From: Gammaproteobacteria bacterium
GTDB lineage: Bacteria > Pseudomonadota > Gammaproteobacteria > Pseudomonadales > Balneatricaceae
DNA length: 55,999 nt
Assembly (NCBI GenBank): GCA_030748435.1
Contig: JASMLZ010000104.1
Location: 1-55,999 of the forward strand
Direction of reading: 5' to 3'
In this document: positions 10,690 to 23,701 of the stretch, one piece after another
Numbering within the stretch: position 1 is the stretch's first letter
Layout: each line of letters begins with the position of its first letter
Program-made: the position numbers and the translations under genes
The notes under the pieces: model-generated
Told to the model about the DNA's origin: nothing
The model's input: the letters and a program-made list of their open reading frames with translations, nothing else
Database searches by the model: none

Positions 10690-11319
10690 TCACTTATACA
10701 TTTGCCAAGCCCGCTGCTTCCACTCTTTGGACAATTCCTCCACAGCACAGGCTGCTGTCATTAACTGTGAGTCACGCTGCTTAAATAGTAGTTGATTTAG
10801 CCGGTCAATGGTCCATTCTGGCACAGGCCGCTCGATGCAGACAATATTAGACTTGACGCTGATAATACCCGTCTGCAGTACCCGCAAGTAGTAGCCGGTC
10901 ATCATCTGCTCGTGAATCCAGTGCAGCATTTTAGGCAATTGCAGGCGCCGGCCAATAGTGCTACAACGCTCCGTAGGCATACTAACTTGCACTATAGCTT
11001 CACCCAACTGCCAAATATCACCAACGCATACATCTTGCTCGGTAAAGCCACTAACACACAGGTTTTCGCCAAAACTGCAATGTTGTATAGGGCTGCCAGC
11101 ACATTGTGCAAAAAAATCGTAATGTTCGTGGCTAAACACGTGCAGGGCCCGGTCTGGTGTACCGTGAACAACCTCAAAACTGCCATCGTTTGGCAACCCG
11201 GAATGGGTCAATTGCAGTGCTTGTGTAGTGTGCTGTTTGGCAATGCCAGTAACAAACTCTTTACCATGACGATCCACTTGCTGTTTGGGCATGCCAATAT
11301 TTAAGTACACAATCGTCAT
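10690..11319 (-). CDS. MOSC domain protein (YiiM-like)
   Basis: A 209-residue protein with the MOSC fold, whose members use a molybdenum cofactor or handle its sulfur. Motifs are the HEHYDFF segment, the family-typical SFGENL, a CVGDIWQLGEAIVQVS strand and TERCSTI with the conserved cysteine expected to bind molybdenum. It most resembles YiiM, which reduces N-hydroxylated bases such as 6-hydroxylaminopurine. It ends facing the acyl-CoA synthetase, with no terminator visible in the 52-bp gap. Confidence 0.8.
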   Translation of the reverse strand: MTIVYLNIGMPKQQVDRHGKEFVTGIAKQHTTQALQLTHSGLPNDGSFEVVHGTPDRALHVFSHEHYDFFAQCAGSPIQHCSFGENLCVSGFTEQDVCVGDIWQLGEAIVQVSMPTERCSTIGRRLQLPKMLHWIHEQMMTGYYLRVLQTGIISVKSNIVCIERPVPEWTIDRLNQLLFKQRDSQLMTAACAVEELSKEWKQRAWQMYK

Positions 11320-11383
11320 TCTTGTTCTACGCCTTTTTATTAGTCACTTTAGCCGTTTACTTTAACACTACTGGAGCAACCAA

Positions 11384-11407
11384 AAAAGGCTCCCGCAGGA
11401 GCCTTTT
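11384..11407 (-). terminator. Rho-independent terminator of pckA
   Basis: A perfect 10-bp stem, AAAAGGCTCC with GGAGCCTTTT around the loop CGCA, sits 25 bp past the pckA stop. On the minus strand it runs into a T tract. It may work in both directions. Confidence 0.9.
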
Positions 11408-11431
11408 ATTATCAATTGAGTTAACTGGTCG

Positions 11432-12979
11432 TTAAGCTTGTGGACCAGCCGCAACAATCGCTGCAGAAACGTCAAAGCGTTTAAAGTTCTCGTTAAACTT
11501 AGCAATCAGCGCCTTGGCTTCAGCATCGTATGCATCTTTGTCTGCCCAGGTCTCACGAGGGTTTAACAGGGCATTATCAACGCCATCAACGGCTACTGGC
11601 ACAGCAACATTGATACCGTCCAGATGGACTGTCTCGGCCTTGGCAATATTGCCATTTTGAATAGCCGCAATGATGGAACGGGTAACCGGAATACTAAAGC
11701 GTTCGCCAGTGCCATAGGCTCCACCTGTCCAACCAGTGTTAACCAGATACACTTTGGAGCCAAATTCTTCAATCCGCTGCATCAACAACTCGGCGTATTC
11801 ACCAGCTGGGCGCGGGAAGAAGGGTGCACCAAAACACGTTGAGAAGGTAGACTTGATGGCTGAACTGGAACCCATTTCGGTCGACCCCACCAAAGCCGTG
11901 TAGCCGCTTAAGAAGTGATATGCGGCGGCTTCTTTGGAAAGGATGGATACAGGCGGCAAGACGCCAGTCAAGTCACAAGTCAAAAAGATAATGGCGCCCG
12001 GCTCACCAGCCAGATTCTCTGCAGTGCGCTTTTCTACATGTTCAAGCGGATAGGCACAACGGCCATTTTCAGTGATGTCTGTATTGTAGTAATCAGCCAG
12101 TCTCTGCTCATCCAGCCATACATTTTCAACGATGGCGCCAAAGCGGATAGCATCCCAGATAATGGGTTCGTTCTTTTGGCTTAGATTGATCGTCTTGGCA
12201 TAGCAACCACCTTCTAGGTTAAATACCACACCCTTGCCCCAACCGTGTTCGTCATCACCAATCAGGTAACGGCTCGGGTCAGCAGACAGGGTGGTCTTAC
12301 CGGTGCCAGACAGACCAAAAAACAGCGTGACGTCACCAGCATCACCAACATTAGCAGAGCAGTGCATGGGCAACACATCCTGAGCTGGCAGCAAAAAGTT
12401 CTGCACCGAGAACATGGCCTTTTTCATTTCCCCGGCATAACGCATACCTGCCAACAAAACCTTGCGCTGGGCAAAGTTAATCATAACGCAGCCGTCACTG
12501 TTGGTGCCATCACGCTCAGGCACACACTCAAAACCAGCCACGTTGAGAATTTGCCACTCGGCATTATCTTTGGGGTTGTACTGCTCCGGGATGATAAACA
12601 GATTCTGTCCGAACAGATTTTGCCAGGCTGTTTGTGTGGTCATGCGGACGGGCAGATAATAGTTTGCATCCGCACCAACATGAACAGTGGCTTCATACTT
12701 GTCATGATCGGCTAAATAATCTTCAACCCGGGCCCATAGAGCATCAAATACTGCAGGTGCTATAGGGCGGTTTATCGCACCCCACTCAATGCTGTCCTGA
12801 GTAGTTGGCTCTTGCACAATATACCGGTCGGCCGGGGAACGGCCCGTACGAGCACCAGTGATTACGTTTAGAGCGCCTGTGCTGGCCAGAGTACCTTCAC
12901 CGTTTTCAATGGCTTTTTGTACTAGGCTAGCTGGGGAAAGTTGCTTGAAGGTTGTGGGGGCTTCAGCGGCTGAGTTCAT
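11432..12979 (-). CDS. pckA: Phosphoenolpyruvate carboxykinase (ATP)
   Basis: Converts oxaloacetate and ATP to phosphoenolpyruvate and CO2, the entry to gluconeogenesis. The 515-residue protein has the kinase P-loop [14 protein letters not shown], the metal-binding ERDGTNSDG and [11 protein letters not shown] regions, [11 protein letters not shown] and the [12 protein letters not shown] substrate motif near residue 45. Start ATG at 12979. It lies close to hslO, hslR and yrfG, as in enteric bacteria. In this window it would draw on oxaloacetate from the bhc cycle and mdh. Confidence 0.97.
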   Translation of the reverse strand: MNSAAEAPTTFKQLSPASLVQKAIENGEGTLASTGALNVITGARTGRSPADRYIVQEPTTQDSIEWGAINRPIAPAVFDALWARVEDYLADHDKYEATVHVGADANYYLPVRMTTQTAWQNLFGQNLFIIPEQYNPKDNAEWQILNVAGFECVPERDGTNSDGCVMINFAQRKVLLAGMRYAGEMKKAMFSVQNFLLPAQDVLPMHCSANVGDAGDVTLFFGLSGTGKTTLSADPSRYLIGDDEHGWGKGVVFNLEGGCYAKTINLSQKNEPIIWDAIRFGAIVENVWLDEQRLADYYNTDITENGRCAYPLEHVEKRTAENLAGEPGAIIFLTCDLTGVLPPVSILSKEAAAYHFLSGYTALVGSTEMGSSSAIKSTFSTCFGAPFFPRPAGEYAELLMQRIEEFGSKVYLVNTGWTGGAYGTGERFSIPVTRSIIAAIQNGNIAKAETVHLDGINVAVPVAVDGVDNALLNPRETWADKDAYDAEAKALIAKFNENFKRFDVSAAIVAAGPQA

Positions 12980-13357
12980 TTAAAGGTACCTTTGCTTTAC
13001 CAATGATTTAGGTTGTGGATAAATCATTAGGAACATCTATGATCGGGCCACTTGGATATCAAGCAAGACCCAGCATCCTAAAGTGTTAATCGGGCTTAGT
13101 GTGTGCTGAAACTCAACATATAACATGCCGAATCAGCCCCGAAAAACGAGGCAACATTATGCCAGAATTGATCAATAAATGCTAAATATAGAGCTCATTT
13201 ACAGAACTGATAACAACTGCAACCAATCTCTATAGTTGATAGGCGGCTAGCCGTACCCCAGCCAACAATCACGCCCCGGAAAGGTCTGCAAAATGAGTTA
13301 TTGCCAGAAGCTTGGGGCGAAGCAATGTTTAAGCTAGGTATTTTACTAGTTGATTTA
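12980..13357. other. 378-bp gap upstream of pckA with a leader dyad
   Basis: The stretch between the pckA start and the hslO stop holds no convincing gene. A perfect 9-bp dyad, AATGATTTA with TAAATCATT across 9 bases (13002-13028), lies 23 bp before the pckA start. It could be an operator or a leader hairpin. No terminator for hslO is evident. Confidence 0.5.
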
Positions 13358-14263
13358 CTAATGCAACGTTTCCCGCTCAGCGGGGTTGCCGGTGCCTGGC
13401 GCGAATAGCAAATGACAGTCAACCTTATCAAAAGCATACTGGCTATTACAGAACTGGCAATCAATAACAATACTGCCCAAATCCTCTAGTATGTCATCTA
13501 CTTTAAGTTGCCCCAACGCCACAATAGCATGAGCACTGCGTTCGCGGCTGCAGTCACATTGATAACTAACCGGACGCTCAGCAAATACCGTTAGATCATG
13601 CTCATGAAACAAACGGTGTAATACCTGCTCAGCCGGCAGGTCCAGCAACTCTGTCGCAGTCAGCGTGGTGACCAGCGCATGCACCAGTTCCCAGTCCTCA
13701 TCAGCCCGCGCCTCATCGTTGATATCTGCAGGCAAACGCTGCACCATAAAGCCGGCTGCCTCAGAGGCACTCATTGCCAATTGCAAATGCGTGGGCAACT
13801 GCTCTGACTGGTAAAAATAACCTTCCAGACAGGCTGCCAGAGTATCGTGTTCAAGCCCAACAATACCTTGATAACGCTGCCCATCATCAGGCTCAATAGT
13901 AATAACCAATTGCCCTTTACCCAATAATTGATGCAACCCCAGATTGTCATCAATTACCTCAGCATGGCGTGCCAAGCCCTTTAGTAACAAAGGCTGTAAG
14001 GTACCTGGCTGATCAAGACGACACTCAGCCATGGCATATTCCAAGGGCCCATCGCCCCGCACCTGCACACTTAAACGGCCCTGTAACTTCAGGTTGGCAC
14101 TTAATAAAGCACTGGCAATAAACAGTTGCGCCAGCAAGGTTGCTACAGCAGGCGGGTAGGCATGTTGCTGTAACAGGGTTTGTACACTTTCGTCCAGACG
14201 AATATGTACACCACGAATATCCATATTGTTAAACAAAAACCCACGCATCAGGTCCTGAGTCAT
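13358..14263 (-). CDS. hslO: Redox-regulated chaperone Hsp33
   Basis: A cytoplasmic holdase activated by oxidation and unfolding. The 301-residue protein carries the zinc-switch cysteines as CDC (in VSYQCDCSRERS) and CQFC (in VIDCQFCNSQYAF), the CxC...CxxC pattern that defines Hsp33. The N-terminal domain begins RGFLFNNMDIRGVHIRLDES. It belongs to the yrfG-hslR-[AEC carrier]-hslO-pckA block; in enterics hslR and hslO are adjacent, so the carrier gene is an insertion relative to that arrangement. Confidence 0.96.
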   Translation of the reverse strand: MTQDLMRGFLFNNMDIRGVHIRLDESVQTLLQQHAYPPAVATLLAQLFIASALLSANLKLQGRLSVQVRGDGPLEYAMAECRLDQPGTLQPLLLKGLARHAEVIDDNLGLHQLLGKGQLVITIEPDDGQRYQGIVGLEHDTLAACLEGYFYQSEQLPTHLQLAMSASEAAGFMVQRLPADINDEARADEDWELVHALVTTLTATELLDLPAEQVLHRLFHEHDLTVFAERPVSYQCDCSRERSAHAIVALGQLKVDDILEDLGSIVIDCQFCNSQYAFDKVDCHLLFAPGTGNPAERETLH

Positions 14264-14296
14264 GGCCTAACCCCACATAATAAATAATGCGGCCAA

Positions 14297-15181
14297 TTAT
14301 AACACGTATACTAGCAGCAACGGCAGACTCACAGTGCTCATTAAGGTGGAAACAATGACCACCCCAGCGACTTCCGTCGGGCGCTGATTATAGAGCTCGG
14401 CAAACAAATACACATATACCGCCACCGGCATACTGCATTGCAAAATTACCACTGCTGCAGCCTCATGTTGCAAGCCCAACAAAAGCACCAGCAACCAACC
14501 CACGCCAAATCCCAACAGCAAGCGCAAACTGGCCAAACCAAAGCTAACTCGCAGGCTGCCCAGCTTAAGGCTAACTAAAGATACTCCCAAGGTGAACAGC
14601 ATCAAGGGAATCGTGAGGTCACCAACCATCTGCGTAGTGTTAAGTAACCACTGCGGGATAGCAATATCTGCCAACCGGAACAGCATGGCAATAATGGTGG
14701 CCGGAATAACCGGCATTGTCAGCAGCATGCGCGGGGCAAAGCCACCACTGACAACCGCTATACCCAAGGTAAACTGTATTGCCACATACGCCACAAAAAA
14801 GGCAATAGCCAAGGCCAGCCCTTGCTCACCAAAGGCCAAATAACACAAGGGTAAACCAACGTTGCCTATATTAGGGAAGGTTAAGGTCTGCAAAAAAGCT
14901 TGTCGCGGCAGCCCAAACAGGGGCAATAACATCACCCCAGCCAGAAAAAATAATGCATTGGCTAACACCGCAGCCAGACCCATTTGGACAAACAGGGAAT
15001 ACTCCAAATTAGCCGTGGCCAGAGCATAGAAAACCAAGGCCGGCGTGCCAATATAAGTCACCAGCTTGGTGACCATAGGCGTATCAAACGACTCACCCAT
15101 ACGCACCCAGCCTACACCCAGACCCACACAGATAAATACCGGGGCCAAAATTTCTATCAGTTGCAACACAATGGGAAGCAT
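14297..15181 (-). CDS. AEC-family (auxin efflux carrier-like) transporter
   Basis: A 294-residue inner-membrane protein with about ten hydrophobic helices in two halves. It has the family-typical helix breaks IGTPALVFYALA and FPNIGNVGLPLCYLAFGEQG. Some bacterial AEC members carry malonate, malate or other organic acids; the substrate here is unknown. It lies between hslR and hslO in the same direction, with gaps of 17 and 33 bp, so it is probably part of that operon. Confidence 0.85.
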   Translation of the reverse strand: MLPIVLQLIEILAPVFICVGLGVGWVRMGESFDTPMVTKLVTYIGTPALVFYALATANLEYSLFVQMGLAAVLANALFFLAGVMLLPLFGLPRQAFLQTLTFPNIGNVGLPLCYLAFGEQGLALAIAFFVAYVAIQFTLGIAVVSGGFAPRMLLTMPVIPATIIAMLFRLADIAIPQWLLNTTQMVGDLTIPLMLFTLGVSLVSLKLGSLRVSFGLASLRLLLGFGVGWLLVLLLGLQHEAAAVVILQCSMPVAVYVYLFAELYNQRPTEVAGVVIVSTLMSTVSLPLLLVYVL

Positions 15182-15198
15182 AAGCTTTCTACACTCAA

Positions 15199-15597
15199 CT
15201 AGTCTTCAAATTTCTGCCAGAAACGGGATTGCTCTCGGCGCTGTTTTTTGTTCGGCCTATGCTCGGATACAGCTCCACCCATAGCCTTGCGGGCAGCAGC
15301 CTGCTCGGCGCGCTGGGCAATACTTGCACTTGTCTCCTGGTAGAGTTTGGCCGCTTCTGTCGCACCGCGACGTTGTTCCGACAGGCCAGTGACCAGCACC
15401 GTTTTTTCATCCCAACCCTGACGGATAGTCATCTCCACACCCATCTCTACCATACGTGAGCATTTACTTCGCTGGCCATCATAGTGGACTTTGCCGCCCT
15501 CAATAGCGGCCTTGGCTAAACCCCGGGTTTTAAAAAATCGCGCGGCCCAGAGCCACTTGTCCAAGCGAACTTTGGCCTGATGTTGATCACTCATCAT
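15199..15597 (-). CDS. hslR: Ribosome-associated heat shock protein Hsp15
   Basis: A small S4-domain RNA-binding protein that rescues 50S subunits carrying a stalled nascent chain. The 132 residues open with an S4 domain (VRLDKWLWAARFFKTRGLAK and GGKVHYDGQRSK) and end in a basic tail (RPNKKQRREQSRFW), as in Hsp15. The start at 15597 overlaps the yrfG stop by 4 bp (ATGA), indicating translational coupling. Confidence 0.95.
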   Translation of the reverse strand: MMSDQHQAKVRLDKWLWAARFFKTRGLAKAAIEGGKVHYDGQRSKCSRMVEMGVEMTIRQGWDEKTVLVTGLSEQRRGATEAAKLYQETSASIAQRAEQAAARKAMGGAVSEHRPNKKQRREQSRFWQKFED

Positions 15598-16265
15598 GTA
15601 TTTTCCCCTATGGTTAAAGGTATAGCCTGACCCAAGTTCGCCACACTTAAAAAATCACCCGTATGCTGAGCCGGGCGTTGACTATCCGGTTCACTGATCG
15701 CCAACAGGTGCCCAATACCAGCGGTTTCGGCCGCCGCCAGCACCTGTAAATTATCATCTACCATCAGGCTACGCGCAGGATCATAGCCAATGTCTATTTG
15801 CAATGCTTGCCAAAAGCCCTGCTCTTCTTTTGCATAGCCATAATCATGGGAGTGATATACCCCATGCAACCAACGATCCAAACGCACATGGGGCTGTTTT
15901 ACAGCCAAACTCTGGTGATGGGCATTAGTGACCAGAAAAATTTGCTTGTCGGTAGTTTGTAACCAGTGCAAGAAGTCTTCCGTTCCGGGTAAAAAGCGCA
16001 CCTTATGATCAATCTCCCGCTTTAACGCCACAATATCGATATCAAATTCGGCTTGCCAATGGTCCAGACAGTACCAGTTTAACTGGCCTCTTAAAGCCAT
16101 TAGTTTGGGGTAAATAATATTTCTGGCCTGCTGCTCGGTCATGCCTTTTATCTGCCCATAACGCTCTGGCAAATGCTGCAACCAGTAATAGGTATCAAAG
16201 TGCAGATCCAGTAAGGTGCCATCCATATCCAGCATAACGGTATCAATATTTGCCCAGTCCAACAT
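15594..16265 (-). CDS. yrfG: HAD-family GMP/IMP nucleotidase
   Basis: A 223-residue HAD hydrolase. The nucleophile motif is MLDMDGTLLDLHFD, the second motif is FLVTNAHH, and the acidic motif is SLMVDDNLQVLAAA. The length and the DTYYWLQHLPERYG cap sequence match YrfG, a purine 5-prime nucleotidase. It is first gene of a minus-strand run with hslR and hslO and is divergent from trxB. Confidence 0.92.
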   Translation of the reverse strand: MLDWANIDTVMLDMDGTLLDLHFDTYYWLQHLPERYGQIKGMTEQQARNIIYPKLMALRGQLNWYCLDHWQAEFDIDIVALKREIDHKVRFLPGTEDFLHWLQTTDKQIFLVTNAHHQSLAVKQPHVRLDRWLHGVYHSHDYGYAKEEQGFWQALQIDIGYDPARSLMVDDNLQVLAAAETAGIGHLLAISEPDSQRPAQHTGDFLSVANLGQAIPLTIGENT

Positions 16266-16349
16266 AAGTAAATCCCGTTTATTCTCAATTTATCCCAATA
16301 CGATGCTTGAATTATGGTATCGTCGGGCGCATATTTTTGCTATGCCTAA

Positions 16350-17330
<981 letters not shown>

Positions 17331-17459
17331 ACGGGCCTCAGACCGTTAAAAAATTAACAGATTTTGCACTAATATATTCCAAAAACTTGCCAGCTTGATA
17401 CAATGGCCTCACCAAAAAAAAGGGCTTAGCCCATGTAAAAACTATTGAGAGGCTTATTT

Positions 17460-18089
17460 ATGGAAGTTTTAGGATTTTTATTCCGCTGGTCACACGTGCT
17501 ATTCGGTATTACCTGGATTGGCATGCTGTACTACTTCAACTTTGTGCAAGGTGGCTACTTTAAGCAGGCTAGCCCGGAAGGTCTGGCTGATGCCAAGGCG
17601 AAGTTAGCACCCAGTGCCCTGTGGTGGTTCCGCTGGGGAGCAATGGGCACCTTTCTGACCGGTGTCGTCATGCTATTGACCATCCCCACAGCGGTAAATA
17701 ATTATATCTGGATTGGTTCTATTTTTGGCACCCTGATGTTCCTGAATGTATGGCTGGTAATCTGGCCTAATCAGCAAATTGCTCTGGGTATGAAAACTGG
17801 TGACGCTGCCGCTGCTGGTGCTAAGGCACTGCTGGCTTCCCGTCACAATGTATTGTTCTCGGCACCCATGGCTTTCTGTATGCTGGCTTCCCCAGGCCAC
17901 AGTGGCCTAAGTAGCTACAGTCTAGTGGACTGGAGTGCTCCTTCCATGCTGGCTATGCTGGCCATTATTGTGCTACTGGAAATCAATGCTCTGAAAGGCA
18001 AACAGGGCCCCTTGACCACAGTTAATGGTGTGATTGCCAGCTCGCTGGTGTTAACCGCAGTGATGGTGGCAGTACTGACCCTGATTTAA
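17460..18089 (+). CDS. PuuD-like (urate oxidase N-terminal family) membrane protein
   Basis: A 209-residue membrane protein with about five to six hydrophobic helices. The opening FRWSHVLFGITWIGMLYYFNFVQ and the stretch ALWWFRWGAMGTFLTGVVML match the membrane part of PuuD urate hydroxylase. PuuD proteins acting on urate carry a C-terminal cytochrome c; no CxxCH is present here, so activity on urate is unproven. Conserved His residues in the first helix could bind haem. Start ATG at 17460 has GAGAGG nine bases upstream. A strong terminator follows, so the gene is probably monocistronic. Confidence 0.75.
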   Translation: MEVLGFLFRWSHVLFGITWIGMLYYFNFVQGGYFKQASPEGLADAKAKLAPSALWWFRWGAMGTFLTGVVMLLTIPTAVNNYIWIGSIFGTLMFLNVWLVIWPNQQIALGMKTGDAAAAGAKALLASRHNVLFSAPMAFCMLASPGHSGLSSYSLVDWSAPSMLAMLAIIVLLEINALKGKQGPLTTVNGVIASSLVLTAVMVAVLTLI

Positions 18090-18113
18090 TCCCTATTGAT
18101 AACAAACAGGCAA

Positions 18114-18144
18114 AAAAAACCCAGCCACTTGAGCTGGGTTTTTT
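18114..18144 (+). terminator. Rho-independent terminator
   Basis: AAAAAACCCAGC pairs with GCTGGGTTTTTT around a 7-base loop, 25 bp after the PuuD-like gene. The following 240 bp, up to the FKBP stop, hold only a small dyad (CGACCATA/TATGGTCG, 18162-18181). Confidence 0.92.
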
Positions 18145-18384
18145 GTATGCGGTTAACAACACGACCATATCCTTATGGTCGACATCGTCGGGCATCCTGC
18201 CATTCCTTGTCTGCCGCTCCGGCTAACATCATCCTAGAGCTTAAGCATAACTATAAAATAACAGCATTGGTATCAGCAAAATTCCTAAAATATAGCAAAA
18301 CTATAAAAATTTGCTGAAAACTGGTCACCGGCAAGATATTGCCAAATAACGCAGTTTACCGGTTATCAATTAAGAAGAACCGAG

Positions 18385-19059
18385 TTATTCACCTACTTTT
18401 ATCAGTTCTACCTGAAATACCAAGGCAGCATTGGGCCCGATAGCGCCACCAGCACCACGCTCACCATAGGCCAGATCCGGGTGAATATAAAATTCGTACT
18501 TACTGCCTTCTTTCATTAATTGCAGACCTTCAGTCCAACCAGCAATCACCCCATTTAGAGGAAAGGATGTGGGTTCACCACGGGAATAAGAGCTGTCAAA
18601 CTCCTGACCGTTCATTAATGTTCCACGATAATGCACAGTCACTGTGTCAGTAGCTTGAGGCTGGACTCCAGCACCTTGTTCCAACACCTTATACTGTAAA
18701 CCAGACTTGGTAATTTTAACCCCTTCCTGCTGAGCCGTTTCAGCTAGAAAGGCCTCACTTTCAGCCAGCGTATTGGCACTTTGCGCTACTTGTTGATCAC
18801 GTTGGTAAGCTTGTACGGTCTGCATAGCTTCCTGAGGCGTCAGCGCTGTAGCCTCACCGTTATAATTTTGGTTAAAACCTTCCACAAAAGCATTTAAGTC
18901 CAGATCATCAAAGTCATTTGCCAACTGGCCGGCAATTAGAATGCCGATACTATAGCTCACTTTCTGCTGCGTATCTTCAAGATTGACTTCCGCTTGGGCA
19001 GTGGTTGCAGACAAAGCTAAAGCGCTGGTCACAGCCAGACGACTAAAGGTGTTTTTCAT
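18385..19059 (-). CDS. FKBP-type peptidyl-prolyl isomerase, periplasmic
   Basis: A 224-residue protein of the Mip/FkpA/FklB type. A signal peptide (about residues 1-23, ending ATTAQA before E) predicts export. Next comes the helical dimerisation domain (VSYSIGILIAGQLANDFDDL and on) and then the FKBP domain, with VTVHYRGTLMNGQEFDSSY, VIAGWTEGLQLMKEG and YGERGAGGAIGPNAALVF. It catalyses proline isomerisation during envelope protein folding. Divergent from yheS. Confidence 0.9.
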   Translation of the reverse strand: MKNTFSRLAVTSALALSATTAQAEVNLEDTQQKVSYSIGILIAGQLANDFDDLDLNAFVEGFNQNYNGEATALTPQEAMQTVQAYQRDQQVAQSANTLAESEAFLAETAQQEGVKITKSGLQYKVLEQGAGVQPQATDTVTVHYRGTLMNGQEFDSSYSRGEPTSFPLNGVIAGWTEGLQLMKEGSKYEFYIHPDLAYGERGAGGAIGPNAALVFQVELIKVGE

Positions 19060-19282
19060 GATGTTTCCTTATTGACTGGTTTAAATACAGGCATAAACGC
19101 CAGATCATACGTATATATGGCTAAAATCGCCAATTACCAGACCAATATGCCATATCTACAAAAATTATCTACCACTAACTGCCAAGCATTATCCTAAAAA
19201 CTTTACAAAGTTAGTCCTGATCAGACACTTTTAACGCACACCCCATAGGGTCTAATACAAGCCTATGATATGATGCGTCGCC

Positions 19283-21199
19283 ATGATCCAATTACATAAT
19301 ATACACCTGTTACGAGGCGGCCAAAGCCTGCTTAAAGATGCTCACCTTAGCCTGCATTCAGGTCAGCGCTATGGCTTGGTGGGACGCAATGGGACCGGCA
19401 AAACCAGCCTTTTTAAACTGCTGCTTGGTGAACTGCAGGTCGATAGCGGTGAACTGCAGCTGCCACCCAATCTACGCCTTGCCCATATGGCTCAGGAACT
19501 GGGTGATATTGCCCGTACTGCCGTTGATCACGTACTGGATGGCGACCAACCCTATCGTCAGGCAGAACAAGCTATTCAACAAGCTCAACAAAATCAGGAT
19601 GATACTGCTCTGGCACAAGCCTGGGCGGATTATGATCAGTTGGCAGGTTACACGGCAGAAAACCGCGCCCAACAATTATTGCAAGGTCTGGGCTTTCAGG
19701 AGAGTGACTGGCAGCAACCCGTAGCCAACTTCTCTGGGGGCTGGCGAGTGCGACTTAACCTTGCTCAGGCCCTAATGTGCCCCTCCGATCTATTGTTGTT
19801 GGATGAGCCTACCAACCACTTGGACTTGGATGCCACCATGTGGCTGGAAGGTTGGCTGCAAAGCTACCCGGGCACCCTGCTGCTCATTTCTCACGACCGG
19901 GATTTTCTCGATCAGGTGGTGCAAACCATTGTGCATTTGCAGCAACAGCAGTTGACTAGCTACCGCGGCAACTACGCCGCTTTTGAACGGCAAAAAGCGG
20001 AACGTATGGCGCAGCAACAAAGCATGTACGACAAACAACAGGCCGAAATTGCCCATATAGAGAGTTTTATTCGCCGCTTTAAAGCCAAAGCCAGCAAAGC
20101 CAAGCAGGCCCAAGGGCGGGTGAAAGCCTTGGAGCGCATGGAATTAATTGCCCCAGCCTATGCCGATTCACCCTTTAGTTTTCGCTTTCCGGAATTTAGC
20201 CAGACCAGTGCTAACCTTATCGCCCTTAATCAAGTTAGCATTGGTTATAACCAGCCCTTATTGGAGGCTAATCTAAGTATTTTACAGGACTCACGCATCG
20301 CCTTATTAGGGCCTAACGGGGCCGGCAAATCATCTTTGATAAAAACCCTGGTTGGTGATGTACCACCTTTAGCCGGGCAGATTGTTACAGGTGAGCATCT
20401 AAAGATTGGTTATTTTGCCCAGCACCAGTTGCAAGCACTGGATTTACAGGCTCATGGCTTATTGCATTTGCAGCGTTTACAGCCACAAGCAAGTGAGCAG
20501 GAGTTGCGCAATTTTCTGGGTAGTTTTGGCTGGCAGGGTGAACGCGTATTTGAACCCGTGAAAAACTTCTCTGGGGGTGAAAAGGTGCGTCTGGCTCTGG
20601 CCATGATCGCTTTACAGAAGCCCAATTTACTACTCCTTGACGAACCTACCAATCATTTGGATCTGGAGGCGCGCCATGCCTTGACCCGAGCCTTGCAGGA
20701 ATATCAGGGCGCCGTGCTGGTTATTTCCCATGACCGGCATCTATTACGTCAGGTGGTTGACCAGTACTGGTTGTTGGCTGATGGTAAAATCGCCCCTTAC
20801 GCAGGTGATTTAGATAGCTATCAACAACACCTGCAAAAGCTGGTACAACAGCAAGCCAAAGCCCGCCAACAGGAAACCAGAGCCAGCCGTCAGGAAAGCA
20901 GCGGTAACAGTCTTTCAGCTCAGGATCGTAAACTACAAAAGCGCCAGCAAGCTGCCCAGCGCGCCCAGCTAAGCCCCTTAAAAAAGCAGTTACATAAGCT
21001 GGAATGCGAATTGGATAAAACCCAAACCCTGCTGCGCGAGATGGAACAACAATTAACTGACCCCAGCCTGTACCTGAGCGAGCAAAAGGAACAACTGCGT
21101 GCTTTATTGCACCAGCAAACTCAGGCCTCGCAACAAGCTGCCGAACTGGAAGATAGTTGGCTGCTATGTCAGGAGCAACTGGAGCAGTTGCAAAGCTAG
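19283..21199 (+). CDS. yheS: ABC-F ATPase YheS
   Basis: A soluble protein with two ABC domains and no membrane segment, 638 residues, the length of E. coli YheS. Domain 1 has GLVGRNGTGKTSLF, signature NFSGGWRVRLNLAQAL and LLLLDEPTNHLDLDA. The linker is YRGNYAAFERQKAERMAQQQ and on. Domain 2 has LLGPNGAGKSSLIK, FSGGEKVRLALAM and a second LLLLDEPTNHLDL. A coiled-coil C-terminus follows. ABC-F proteins act on the ribosome, where they can relieve stalling at difficult nascent chains. Confidence 0.94.
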   Translation: MIQLHNIHLLRGGQSLLKDAHLSLHSGQRYGLVGRNGTGKTSLFKLLLGELQVDSGELQLPPNLRLAHMAQELGDIARTAVDHVLDGDQPYRQAEQAIQQAQQNQDDTALAQAWADYDQLAGYTAENRAQQLLQGLGFQESDWQQPVANFSGGWRVRLNLAQALMCPSDLLLLDEPTNHLDLDATMWLEGWLQSYPGTLLLISHDRDFLDQVVQTIVHLQQQQLTSYRGNYAAFERQKAERMAQQQSMYDKQQAEIAHIESFIRRFKAKASKAKQAQGRVKALERMELIAPAYADSPFSFRFPEFSQTSANLIALNQVSIGYNQPLLEANLSILQDSRIALLGPNGAGKSSLIKTLVGDVPPLAGQIVTGEHLKIGYFAQHQLQALDLQAHGLLHLQRLQPQASEQELRNFLGSFGWQGERVFEPVKNFSGGEKVRLALAMIALQKPNLLLLDEPTNHLDLEARHALTRALQEYQGAVLVISHDRHLLRQVVDQYWLLADGKIAPYAGDLDSYQQHLQKLVQQQAKARQQETRASRQESSGNSLSAQDRKLQKRQQAAQRAQLSPLKKQLHKLECELDKTQTLLREMEQQLTDPSLYLSEQKEQLRALLHQQTQASQQAAELEDSWLLCQEQLEQLQS

Positions 21200-21312
21200 T
21201 TCCTGTCAGGCAACCTCTGTAACCTTGGTCAATATAATGTGGTTGGTGTACCCGCAGCAAAGGGTTACAATAAGCCCTTAGCTCAGCTAACAGAATCATT
21301 ACTCCGGACTAA

Positions 21313-23692
<2,380 letters not shown>

Positions 23693-23701
23693 GACAAGCA
23701 C

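Noticed and set aside
10912-11304. 130-codon plus-strand frame opposite the MOSC gene
   Set aside because: It lies wholly antisense to a well-supported gene and has no start signal or motif.
13195-13470. 91-codon minus-strand frame below hslO
   Set aside because: It overlaps the hslO C-terminus in another frame and shows low-complexity, unconserved sequence.
18162-18181. Hairpin CGACCATA/TATGGTCG as terminator of the FKBP gene
   Set aside because: It lies over 200 bp past that gene, has no T tract on the minus strand, and could be chance.
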